Assembly: GCA_001798265.1 (NCBI GenBank)
Contig: MGRR01000102.1
Span: 81,545 to 102,598, forward strand
Direction: 5' to 3'
Source of the DNA: Deltaproteobacteria bacterium RIFCSPHIGHO2_12_FULL_43_9
GTDB lineage: Bacteria > Bdellovibrionota > O2-12-FULL-43-9
DNA length: 21,054 nucleotides
Shown here one piece after another: positions 1 to 7,088 of the stretch (positions within the stretch are counted from its first letter, which is position 1; the number at the start of each line of letters is the position of its first letter). The notes beneath the pieces are model-generated. The model saw nothing but the letters and a program-made list of their open reading frames with translations. It ran no database searches and was not told the DNA's origin. Both the position numbers and the translations under genes were made by a program.

Positions 1-741
1 TATATGTTCAAATATACATTGGGAGGTCTTTTCCGGTTTTTTGAGTGGGAAATATGAAGTAACACCTTTATCGTCGATAATTACCACCTCTCCTGGCTCA
101 ACCTCCCTCATCATCTCTGCGCCTATCAAATCAAACGCGCATGATTCGGATGCAACAACGTATGCGTCGCCATATTTGCCCAGAACAAGGGGTCTCACTC
201 CATGTGGATCCCTGATCGCAACCAGTTTTTTTGGTGTAAGGAGTACAAGGGAATATGCCCCCTGAACCTGCTCTAATGCCTCAATTAATCTGTCTACGAA
301 GAATCTTCTCACCGATCTCGCAACCAGATGAACAAAGATTTCTGTGTCAGATGATGAATAAAAAATCGTCCCTAACTCCTCCAGCTTTCTTTTCAGTGAT
401 TCTGAATTCGTAAGATTTCCATTGTGTGCGATAGCAAGCTGCCCTCTGGCGTAACGGGCAAAAAATGGCTGGACGTTTTTAGAGTCGGAACCCCCTGATG
501 TCGAGTAACGGACATGCCCTATGGCAGACTCTCCGGGGAGTTTTTGAAGCATCTCCTGATTAAAAACCTCTGCAACAAGTCCTAGGCCCTTTTTTACAAA
601 AAGTTCTGTCCCATCACTTGAAACAATGCCCGCGCTCTCCTGCCCTCTATGCTGAAGAGCATAGAGACCAAGATAGGTTATGTTGGCAGCCTCCGGATGC
701 CGGAATATTCCAAATACCCCGCACTCGTCTCTAAAACCCAT
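1..741 (-). CDS. purF: Amidophosphoribosyltransferase, N-terminal part (PurF), partial
   Basis: Catalyses the first committed step of purine synthesis: PRPP plus glutamine gives phosphoribosylamine. The 247 residues seen are the N-terminal glutamine amidotransferase (Ntn-hydrolase) domain and the start of the phosphoribosyltransferase domain; the rest lies beyond position 1. Visible family motifs are ECGVFGIF (Cys7 is the expected N-terminal nucleophile), YALQHRGQESAGI (28-39), GHVRYSTSG (75-83), AHNGNLTN (105-112), SSSDTE, and RDPHGVRPL (177-185). The ATG at 741 starts one base after the purL stop, with an AGGGG about 8 nt upstream inside purL. The propeptide before Cys7 is only MGFRDE, shorter than the 11 residues of the Bacillus subtilis enzyme. 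Last visible gene of the pur operon. Identification is near certain. Confidence 0.97.
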   Translation of the reverse strand, partial: MGFRDECGVFGIFRHPEAANITYLGLYALQHRGQESAGIVSSDGTELFVKKGLGLVAEVFNQEMLQKLPGESAIGHVRYSTSGGSDSKNVQPFFARYARGQLAIAHNGNLTNSESLKRKLEELGTIFYSSSDTEIFVHLVARSVRRFFVDRLIEALEQVQGAYSLVLLTPKKLVAIRDPHGVRPLVLGKYGDAYVVASESCAFDLIGAEMMREVEPGEVVIIDDKGVTSYFPLKKPEKTSQCIFEHI

Positions 742-742
742 C

Positions 743-2971
743 CTAAAACCCCTCTTCGAGGGTAGATGACCATGCTTTCGCTACGTCGGCGAGAGAAAGG
801 TCAATTAGATTATTAATTTTTATCCGATCTCCACCGGTTTTGCCAATCTGGGTATGAGGAATGTCACTCTCGGTTAAAATGGATAAAACCTTTTTTGCGT
901 TTTCAGGCGTTGCCGTTACTATGATCCTCGACTGTCTCTCACCAAATAAAATTGTGTCGAATCTGACAGAGAGTGGCAGATTAATGCCGCACCCGACTCT
1001 TGATGGACCCGAGATTGCCATCTCAGTAAGAGCAACAACCAAACCGCCATCACTGCAATCATGGCATGCTGTCACCAGGCCATTTTGAATTAGTCGGCGG
1101 ACAATAGAGTGCACACCCTTTTCCAGTTCAAGATCAATGGTCGGAATACCAACCTCTAAATTGTGTATCAAACTTAAATATTCTGAACCGGCCAAACCAT
1201 TCTTATCATCTTGGATAGAGGCAATCTTCTCCCCAATGAGGATTATCTCTTCATTCTTGTTGGTAAAATGATTCTTCGCGTATTTTGAAACATCCTCTAA
1301 GAGACCAACCATCCCTATTACCGGCGTCGGAAATATCGGTTCTGCGTTTGTTTCATTATAAAAACTTACATTTCCACTGATTACAGGTGTCTCAAATTTC
1401 AGTGAGGCCTCGCGCAGACCCTCGGTTGCCTCTTTGAACTGCCACATAATCTGGGGATTTTCCGGGCTTCCGAAATTGAGGCAATTGGTCAGGGCAATCG
1501 GTATCGCGCCAACACAGCTCACATTCCTCGCGGCCTCCGCAACCGCTATAATTGTCCCAACCCTTGGGGAGAGATAAACATAGCGGCTGTTGCAATCCGT
1601 TGAGATTGCCAACCCTTTTGGTGAAACCTCTCTAATCCTTATGACGGCGGCATCCCCGCCCGGTGACTGAACCGTATTGATTCCGACGTGCTGGTCATAC
1701 TGCCTGTAGACCCATCTTCTTGAGCAGATATTGGGAGAACCGATTAAATGAATTAGCGTCTCATTAAAATCTTTTGGGATTTCAACAGATGGAATCTTTT
1801 CCACGCGTTCCAGGTATGAGGGCTTTGAAACAGGTCGACCATAATCCGGGGCATAAACCGGCGCCCCTTCTGCAAGTGGATGAATCGGTATCTCTCCGAC
1901 GCATTTATCATTAAGTTTTAATCGCAGCACCCCATCCCCGGTTACCTGCCCGATCTTAACAGCATCCAGATCCCATTTCCTGAATATATTCTTCAGATCC
2001 TCTTCCATCCCCGGTTTGGGAACAAGAAGCATCCTCTCCTGGGATTCAGAGAGCATCAATTCGTAGGGTGTCATGCCCTCTTCTCTCACAGGAACCTTTT
2101 CAAGATTCAACTCAATCCCATTTGAGGCCCTGGAGGCCATTTCCACAGAAGAACACGTGAGCCCTGCGGCACCCATATCCTGAATGCCTAAAACAGTTCC
2201 CTTCTCCATTGCCTCTAAACATGCCTCTAAAAGTAATTTTTCCGTAAAAGGGTCCCCAACCTGAACAGTCGGCCGCTTGGATTCAGTGGTCTCATCAAAC
2301 TCGCTGCTCGCAAGAAGGCTTGCCCCATGGATTCCATCACGGCCGGTTTTTGAGCCAACATAGTAAACCTTATTACCTATTCCTTCAGCCTTCCCTCTGA
2401 AAATTTTGTCCCTCTTTACCAGGCCTAAATTAAATGCGTTTACGAGAATATTTCCGTTATAGGACTTGTGAAAATAGAGCTCGCCTCCGACTGTTGGACA
2501 ACCAAATGCGTTTCCATACCCTCCTATACCGGCAACAACCCCATGAATGAGGTGCGTTGTCTTAGGATTAGCTATTTCACCAAAGCGTAGTGAATTTAAT
2601 GATGCAATTGGGCGCGCGCCCATCGTAAAAATGTCTCTTATTATTCCGCCAACACCGGTAGCCGCACCTTGATACGGCTCAACAAAGGATGGGTGATTGT
2701 GGCTCTCGATCTTAAAGGCAATCGCCCACTCTTTATTAATTGCAATAATTCCGGCGTTTTCGCCCGGCCCCTGTAAAACAAGCTGGCTTGAGGTTGGAAG
2801 GCTCTTTAAATACTTTTTAGAGCTTTTGTAACTGCAATGCTCGCTCCACATTACAGAAAAGATTCCAAGCTCCAAAAGGTTCGGAGCCCGGCCAAGAATG
2901 TTTTGTATCCTTTCAAACTCCTCTTCCGTCAACCCATGTTCGGAAACGGTCTGTGAGGTCACTTCAAGCAT
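743..2971 (-). CDS. purL: Phosphoribosylformylglycinamidine synthase subunit PurL (small type)
   Basis: ATP-dependent synthetase subunit that converts FGAR to FGAM using ammonia delivered by PurQ; a cytoplasmic enzyme working with PurS and PurQ. At 742 aa from the chosen ATG it matches the Bacillus-type protein (742 aa), not the roughly 1300-aa fused form. Motifs in order are SVMWSEHCSYKSS, GPGENAG, the catalytic-loop KIESHNHPS, GAATGVGGI, GIQDMGAAGL, MLSESQERML, then a second AIRS-like half with LTNCLNFG, GNVSFYNE, HDCSDGG and LFGERQSR. A longer reading starts at GTG 2989, but ATG 2971 has GAGG 9 nt upstream and gives the usual N-terminus. It overlaps the purQ end by 8 bp, consistent with translational coupling. 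Confidence 0.97.
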   Translation of the reverse strand: MLEVTSQTVSEHGLTEEEFERIQNILGRAPNLLELGIFSVMWSEHCSYKSSKKYLKSLPTSSQLVLQGPGENAGIIAINKEWAIAFKIESHNHPSFVEPYQGAATGVGGIIRDIFTMGARPIASLNSLRFGEIANPKTTHLIHGVVAGIGGYGNAFGCPTVGGELYFHKSYNGNILVNAFNLGLVKRDKIFRGKAEGIGNKVYYVGSKTGRDGIHGASLLASSEFDETTESKRPTVQVGDPFTEKLLLEACLEAMEKGTVLGIQDMGAAGLTCSSVEMASRASNGIELNLEKVPVREEGMTPYELMLSESQERMLLVPKPGMEEDLKNIFRKWDLDAVKIGQVTGDGVLRLKLNDKCVGEIPIHPLAEGAPVYAPDYGRPVSKPSYLERVEKIPSVEIPKDFNETLIHLIGSPNICSRRWVYRQYDQHVGINTVQSPGGDAAVIRIREVSPKGLAISTDCNSRYVYLSPRVGTIIAVAEAARNVSCVGAIPIALTNCLNFGSPENPQIMWQFKEATEGLREASLKFETPVISGNVSFYNETNAEPIFPTPVIGMVGLLEDVSKYAKNHFTNKNEEIILIGEKIASIQDDKNGLAGSEYLSLIHNLEVGIPTIDLELEKGVHSIVRRLIQNGLVTACHDCSDGGLVVALTEMAISGPSRVGCGINLPLSVRFDTILFGERQSRIIVTATPENAKKVLSILTESDIPHTQIGKTGGDRIKINNLIDLSLADVAKAWSSTLEEGF

Positions 2972-3698
2972 GAGCAAAGACCTCACCACTTAAGGGTTTC
3001 GTTTTCAGGGAGATTAAATAATTCTTTAGTGATTCAAAGAATTTCTTTCCATCGGTTGAGCCAAATATTTCTTCGCTTCTTCTTTCTGGGTGCGGCATAA
3101 GACCAACAACGTTTCCACTCCTGTTTGAAACCCCGGCGATCGAGCATAAAGAACCATTAGGGTTATCAGAGTCCTTTAGCTTCCCATCCTTAGAAACATA
3201 ACGAAACATAACCTGACAATAATCCTCAATCTCCTTCAATCCAGCCTTGTCTATAAAATAATTTCCCTCTCCATGCGCTATTGGGAGCTCTATTACCTCC
3301 CCCTTAGAGAAGAGGCCGGTAAACGGCGTATCGACCATCTCCACCTTCAGGTGAACAGACTGGCAGAGAAACTTGAGGTTTTTATTCCTTAGCAGCGCGC
3401 CTGGAAGGAGACCCGCCTCAATCAATATTTGAAAACCGTTGCAGATTCCAAGTACAGGCTTGCCGGACTGAGCAAACCTGATTAACCCCTTCATGATCGG
3501 TGAAAACCGGGCGATAGCGCCACTGCGCAGGTAATCCCCATAAGAGAATCCACCGGGAATAATAGCCGCGTCATACCCACGCAATGATCTCTCTTTATGC
3601 CAGACAAATTCGGCATCAATGCCGGCCACATTGCGTAGCACATGAAGTGTGTCAAAATCACAGTTTGAACCCGGAAATCTTAGAACCGCAACCCTCAT
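2964..3698 (-). CDS. purQ: Phosphoribosylformylglycinamidine synthase glutaminase subunit PurQ
   Basis: Class I glutamine amidotransferase that hydrolyses glutamine and passes ammonia to PurL in the FGAM synthase complex. It has 244 aa, with the family N-terminus RVAVLRFPGSNCDFD, the oxyanion segment GGFSYGDYLRSGAIA (49-63), the nucleophile elbow GICNG (Cys86), and the C-terminal catalytic His in GLMPHPER followed by the glutamate. These are the expected Cys-His-Glu triad positions. The ATG follows the purS TAG with no gap, and its stop overlaps the purL start by 8 bp, so purS, purQ and purL are packed for coupled translation of complex partners. Confidence 0.97.
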   Translation of the reverse strand: MRVAVLRFPGSNCDFDTLHVLRNVAGIDAEFVWHKERSLRGYDAAIIPGGFSYGDYLRSGAIARFSPIMKGLIRFAQSGKPVLGICNGFQILIEAGLLPGALLRNKNLKFLCQSVHLKVEMVDTPFTGLFSKGEVIELPIAHGEGNYFIDKAGLKEIEDYCQVMFRYVSKDGKLKDSDNPNGSLCSIAGVSNRSGNVVGLMPHPERRSEEIFGSTDGKKFFESLKNYLISLKTKPLSGEVFAHA

Positions 3699-3944
3699 CT
3701 AGGCTTCCTTAATGGAAAAACTGAAATCCTCAATCACTGTGTTTGCAAGAAGCTTTTTGCACATCTCTTCTATCTCGGCATTCAGATCCTTCTTTAAACC
3801 ACCCTCGAGCTTTAGCGTAATCAGTTTCCCAACACGCGCATCCTTAACAACATTAAATCCCAGAGAATTGAGTCCATGGGCAACAGCCTTACCCTGAGGA
3901 TCCAAAACACCCTTCTTTGGGGTTACATAAACCTCAACAATCAT
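3699..3944 (-). CDS. purS: Phosphoribosylformylglycinamidine synthase subunit PurS
   Basis: Small structural subunit (81 aa) that bridges PurQ and PurL in the three-part FGAM synthase. Seen: the family opening VEVYVTPKKGVLDPQGKAV, followed by the LGFNVVKDARVGKLITL strand-helix-strand pattern. The ATG overlaps the purC stop as ATGA (4 bp), and the TAG is followed directly by the purQ ATG. Presence of PurS explains why PurL is the short type. Confidence 0.95.
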   Translation of the reverse strand: MIVEVYVTPKKGVLDPQGKAVAHGLNSLGFNVVKDARVGKLITLKLEGGLKKDLNAEIEEMCKKLLANTVIEDFSFSIKEA

Positions 3945-4657
3945 TGCGCGACCCTCTCCATAAGATTTTTATAGCTCTCTTCAACCGCACCAAGATCGAA
4001 GCGGAACCTGTCTTTATCCAGTTTCTGATTGGTCTTCGCATCCCAAAGCCTGCATGTATCTGGGCTAACCTCGTCGGCTAAAACAAGATTCCCCTCCAGA
4101 TCCCTTCCAAACTCAAGTTTAAAATCTACCAACTTTACCCCTTTCTCCTTCCAAAATTCCTTTAACGCTTCATTTACCCTTAATGCCTCCTTCCACATGT
4201 ACTGAAACTCCTCGGGTGTGGCCCAGTCAAACGCGATAATATGATCCCGGTTAACCAAGGGATCATTTAATGAATCACTTTTATAGAAAAATTCCGTAAG
4301 TGGTTTCTCCAGCACAACACCCTCGTCCAAGCCCAATCTCTTGCAGACAGAGCCGGCCGTAATGTTCCTGATAACAACCTCAAGAGGGAATATCTTGACA
4401 TGCTTCACCAGCATCTCCCTGTCACTTAAGAGATCGACAAAATGTGTCTTGATCCCTCTCCCTTCCAGAAATTTAAAAATGGTTGAGCTGATCTTGTTGT
4501 TAATAACCCCCTTGCCATTAATCGTCCCCTTCTTAGCCGCGTTAAAGGCTGTCGCGTCATCCTTGAAATATTGGATGAGCAACTTGGGATTATTGGTTAA
4601 ATAGAGGATCTTCGCCTTTCCCTCGTAAATCTGCTCCCCTCTGTTGATCGTCGCCAT
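3941..4657 (-). CDS. purC: Phosphoribosylaminoimidazole-succinocarboxamide (SAICAR) synthase
   Basis: Joins CAIR and aspartate with ATP to give SAICAR. It has 238 aa, the usual length for bacterial single-domain PurC. Motifs: EQIYEGKAKILY near the N-terminus (nucleotide-binding loop), FKDDATAFN, KGVINNKISS, the signature FPLEVVIRNITAGS, and the C-terminal LADEVSPDTCRLWD. The start is supported by AAGGAG 6 nt upstream of ATG 4657 and by the essential YEGKAK motif only nine residues later. The ribosome site and first 68 bases lie inside the annotated purB frame; see the purB entry. It overlaps purS by 4 bp (ATGA). Confidence 0.97.
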   Translation of the reverse strand: MATINRGEQIYEGKAKILYLTNNPKLLIQYFKDDATAFNAAKKGTINGKGVINNKISSTIFKFLEGRGIKTHFVDLLSDREMLVKHVKIFPLEVVIRNITAGSVCKRLGLDEGVVLEKPLTEFFYKSDSLNDPLVNRDHIIAFDWATPEEFQYMWKEALRVNEALKEFWKEKGVKLVDFKLEFGRDLEGNLVLADEVSPDTCRLWDAKTNQKLDKDRFRFDLGAVEESYKNLMERVAQ

Positions 4658-5951
4658 ATTCTTCTCCTTTTAAAAATAGACGTGAATAAATCGTGTCGAT
4701 ATGTCCCAGATAACTTTCCGGATCAAAAATATCATTCAACTCACTGCCGGAAATGAATTTCAGTAAATCAGAATCCCTTCGCAGGTTTTCCAAAAAAGAA
4801 CCATCCCTCTTCATCGCGTTCCGCTGCACAATCTCATAAGCAGCCTCCCTCGAGATCCCTCGTTTTGTTAACTCCAGCATCAATCTTTGCGAAAATATCT
4901 TCCCACCGCTCGACCCCAGATTTTCCCTCATGCGATCAGGATAGATGACCAAACCTCGCAATGTCTTTGTGAGGCGATCTGTCTGATAATCAACCAAAAT
5001 AGTCGCATCCGGAGCTATAACCCGTTCAACAGAGCTATGACTTATATCCCTCTCATGCCATAAGGCGTTGTTCTCAAGCGCCGCCACGGCATAGCCCCTC
5101 AAAAGCCTCGCTATACCGGTAATATTCTCCGAAGCAATGGGGTTTCTTTTATGCGGCATCGCGGATGAACCCTTTTGACCCACCGCAAAACCCTCCTCAA
5201 CCTCCCCAACCTCACTGCGCTGCAGATGACGAATCTCTGTTGCAATCTTCTCATGCGTAGATCCAATAATTGCCAACACCGAAAAGAATTCCGCGTGACG
5301 ATCCCGCTGAACTATCTGCGTAGAGATCGGGTCACATCTCAAACCAAGCAGTTTACAAACACCCTCTTCTACAGATGGTGGTAGATGGGCAAATGTACCA
5401 ACGACGCCGGAGATTTTTCCAACCGATATTCTATCTTTAGCAGACTCAAGCCTTTCAATATTGCGCTCCGTCTCCGCATACCAAAGAGCGCATTTCAGAC
5501 CAAAGGTAACCGGCTCTGCATGCATCCCATGAGAGCGGCCAATCATAATGGTATTCTTGTGTTTAAAAGATAAATCCTTAAGAGTCCCTTGCAACACTTT
5601 CAAATCCGATAAAATTACATCTGCAGATTCTTTGAGTAATAAAGCCAGTGCGGTATCCAAAACATCTGATGATGTGAGCCCGAAGTGAAGATATCTCGAT
5701 GCCTCTCCAATCGACTCTCCAACATTGGTCAAAAAGGCAATGACATCGTGTTTCACCCTGGCTTCAATCTCATCAATCCGCTCAACCGAAAAAGCAGACC
5801 TCTCCTTAATGGCCAAAGCAGCCTCAGCCGGGATTATCCCCTCCTCAGCCATAGCTTGCGCTGCGGCAATCTCAACCTTGAGCCAGGTCTGAAAACGGTT
5901 CTCCGGAGACCATATGGCCCCCATCACATCTCTTGTATAACGTGGAATCAT
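4590..5951 (-). CDS. purB: Adenylosuccinate lyase
   Basis: Fumarase/aspartase superfamily lyase that cleaves SAICAR to AICAR and adenylosuccinate to AMP, each releasing fumarate. Motifs: MIPRYTRDVMGAIW at the N-terminus, TSSDVLDTA (93-101), GRSHGMHAEP with catalytic His141, and the superfamily signature GSSAMPHKRNP (261-271) with the mobile catalytic serine loop. The frame is 453 aa, about 20-25 more than the common length. The family-like sequence ends near IYSRLF (residue 426), and the remaining tail is encoded in the region shared with purC. Removing one base from the A5 run at 4672-4676 would create a TAA right after Phe426, so the tail may be a frameshift product or a sequence error. First gene of the operon; SD-like AGGGG about 9 nt before ATG. 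Confidence 0.96.
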   Translation of the reverse strand: MIPRYTRDVMGAIWSPENRFQTWLKVEIAAAQAMAEEGIIPAEAALAIKERSAFSVERIDEIEARVKHDVIAFLTNVGESIGEASRYLHFGLTSSDVLDTALALLLKESADVILSDLKVLQGTLKDLSFKHKNTIMIGRSHGMHAEPVTFGLKCALWYAETERNIERLESAKDRISVGKISGVVGTFAHLPPSVEEGVCKLLGLRCDPISTQIVQRDRHAEFFSVLAIIGSTHEKIATEIRHLQRSEVGEVEEGFAVGQKGSSAMPHKRNPIASENITGIARLLRGYAVAALENNALWHERDISHSSVERVIAPDATILVDYQTDRLTKTLRGLVIYPDRMRENLGSSGGKIFSQRLMLELTKRGISREAAYEIVQRNAMKRDGSFLENLRRDSDLLKFISGSELNDIFDPESYLGHIDTIYSRLFLKGEEYGDDQQRGADLRGKGEDPLFNQ

Positions 5952-5992
5952 GGATTTCGGCCCCTAAAGCCGATAGGGTAAAAACCGCTTTC

Positions 5993-6021
5993 CTTATATC
6001 CTAATACCAAGGATGTTTCAA
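5993..6021 (-). promoter_or_regulatory. Putative sigma70 promoter of the purBCSQLF operon
   Basis: On the minus strand, TTGAAA (6021-6016) and TATAAG (5998-5993) are separated by exactly 17 bp, with an AT-rich tract upstream. The predicted transcript would start about 35 nt before the purB ATG. No PurR-like operator or purine riboswitch was recognised in the short leader. Both hexamers are 4-5/6 matches to consensus, so this is a prediction. Confidence 0.55.
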
Positions 6022-6110
6022 CAAGCTCTATTGAATAATAATTACTCTTCAGTACCACAAAAGTAACTTACAATTTAGCGCTAATATGCCTATTACAATA
6101 AATTTTGACA

Positions 6111-6124
6111 TATATAAGCATATA
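6111..6124. promoter_or_regulatory. AT-rich inverted repeat before vapB, possible VapBC operator
   Basis: Arms TATAT and ATATA flank AAGC just upstream of vapB, next to TATAAT (6121-6126). VapBC complexes usually bind palindromes at their own promoter, so this is a reasonable candidate. A 5-bp arm in AT-rich DNA is weak evidence. Confidence 0.25.
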
Positions 6125-6140
6125 ATTTAATATGTTTTGT

Positions 6141-6347
6141 ATGCGTACAACACTCAACATACCAGAAAATTTATTGCAGGAAGCCCTCAGGCTCCTTGGA
6201 TTTACCTCCAAAACAGATGTGATTGTTCTCGCTCTACGAGAGCTGATCCGACAGCGAAGAATCGAGCAACTAAAAGCACTTTCTGGTCATATTAACCTGG
6301 ATATTGATATCGACAAATCACGAAGAAGAAAGAACCCTGCTAAATGA
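6141..6347 (+). CDS. vapB: VapB-family antitoxin
   Basis: Small DNA-binding antitoxin (68 aa from the chosen start), predicted to neutralise the VapC nuclease encoded next to it and to repress the operon. The N-terminus MRTTLNIPENLLQEALRL and the following TKTDVIVLALRELIRQRR match the ribbon-helix-helix fold of VapB/DUF2191-type antitoxins. The charged C-terminal tail ending KSRRRKNPAK would wrap the toxin. An in-frame ATG at 6132 adds MFC, but the family N-terminus begins at 6141. Neither start has a clear Shine-Dalgarno site. Its stop overlaps the vapC start (ATGA), the usual arrangement for such pairs. Confidence 0.85.
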   Translation: MRTTLNIPENLLQEALRLLGFTSKTDVIVLALRELIRQRRIEQLKALSGHINLDIDIDKSRRRKNPAK

Positions 6348-6739
6348 TGGTCTTTGTCGATACCTCTATTTGGATAGAATTCTTTAAAGGTAAAGATGCG
6401 GGCTTAGTAGATCGCCTTAATACCCTTCTGGATAGAAATGAGGTCGCATTGGCAGTGCCAATATGGCTTGAGCTTTTATGTGGAGCACCCCAAAAATCCA
6501 AAAAGCTTTTTAGGGAGATTCTATCGGCATTACCTATTTTTTACACATCCGAGGATACCTGGGATAGAGCGGCAGAATGGGTTGAAGAGGCATCAAAGAA
6601 AGGGGAGAGATTTTCCGCAATCGACCTGTTAATAGCTAGTTTTGCGTATGAACAGGATGCCTCGGTTTGGTCCCTCGATAATGACTTTAAAAGGATGGAA
6701 AAACTCAACTTTATCTCCACATTTACATTCCTCCACTAG
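6344..6739 (+). CDS. vapC: VapC-family PIN-domain ribonuclease toxin
   Basis: Predicted Mg-dependent endoribonuclease; VapC relatives cut tRNA or rRNA and stop growth when VapB is lost. At 131 aa it has the full set of PIN acidic residues: Asp6 in FVDTSIW, Glu43 in WLELLCG, Asp94 in AIDLLIA, and Asp112/Asp114 in SLDNDF. The toxin therefore looks intact. An ATG at 6347 is an alternative start one codon later. The stop codon TAG (6737-6739) is supplied by the CTAGTAGA end of repeat copy A, so the C-terminus abuts the repeat. Target RNA cannot be told from sequence. Confidence 0.9.
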   Translation: MMVFVDTSIWIEFFKGKDAGLVDRLNTLLDRNEVALAVPIWLELLCGAPQKSKKLFREILSALPIFYTSEDTWDRAAEWVEEASKKGERFSAIDLLIASFAYEQDASVWSLDNDFKRMEKLNFISTFTFLH

Positions 6740-6960
6740 TAGAGCATTGCAAAAGTTTTGCGCGCAATCGTCATGCCCAGGCGCGTTAGCGCCGTTGGGC
6801 ATCCCCCCGAGAAGATCCCCACGGCCTTCGGCCATATGTCACCCCCAGCGCGAAGCGCGTGGGGGTCTCAACGTGGAGATCCCCACAGCCTTCGGCCTGG
6901 GGATGACATCAAAACTTTTGAACCGCCCTACTAGGCAATCCTAAAAAAATAGGAGAAAAG
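6736..6960. repeat. Composite hairpin repeat, copy A (MITE/REP-like)
   Basis: Short inverted ends CTAGTAG (6736) and CTACTAG (6928-6934) enclose the near-palindromes CAAAAGTTTTG on the left and CAAAACTTTTG on the right. Between them are about three GC-rich hairpins built from blocks such as CCCCCAGCGCG and GCCTTCGGC. After the right end, a further stretch of about 25 bp containing CCTAAAAAAATAGG and GGAGAAAAG is also shared with copy B. No coding capacity is seen. It resembles a non-autonomous mobile element or a REP/BIME cluster. Same orientation as copy B. Confidence 0.8.
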
Positions 6961-7034
6961 GTACTGTTTCTTTTTGAAATTTATAAAAGCTGAAGCTGGT
7001 CCACAAAATACTGTTATTTATTATTCAAATTAGG

Positions 7035-7087
7035 CCGTTTTACTACAGAACGGTTTTATGCTATAATCGTTCTATAGGAGAACGATT
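7035..7087 (+). promoter_or_regulatory. Promoter and stacked palindromes upstream of the ATPase gene
   Basis: TTTACT (7039-7044) and TATAAT (7062-7067) are 17 bp apart, with TG one base before the -10 (extended -10). Two inverted repeats overlay this: CCGTT (7035-7039) with AACGG (7049-7053), and a perfect 9-bp pair AATCGTTCT (7065-7073) with AGAACGATT (7079-7087) around ATAGG. The hexamer AGAACG or its complement occurs three times (7047, 7068, 7079). The second palindrome covers the -10 edge and the AGGAG ribosome site, ending one base before the ATG. It could be an operator or an RNA hairpin masking the ribosome site. Confidence 0.6.
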
Positions 7088-7088
7088 C

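Noticed and set aside
6105..6126. TTGACA and TATAAT upstream of vapB as a classic promoter
   Set aside because: Both boxes are perfect but only 10 bp apart; sigma70 needs about 16-18 bp, so they cannot work as a pair.
5952..6131. Purine riboswitch or PurR box before purB
   Set aside because: The leader after the predicted promoter is only ~35 nt, too short for a purine aptamer, and no recognisable operator was seen.
6642..6944. Open plus-strand frame across repeat A
   Set aside because: It overlaps vapC in another frame and is coded by repeat hairpins; the product is low-complexity with no family pattern.
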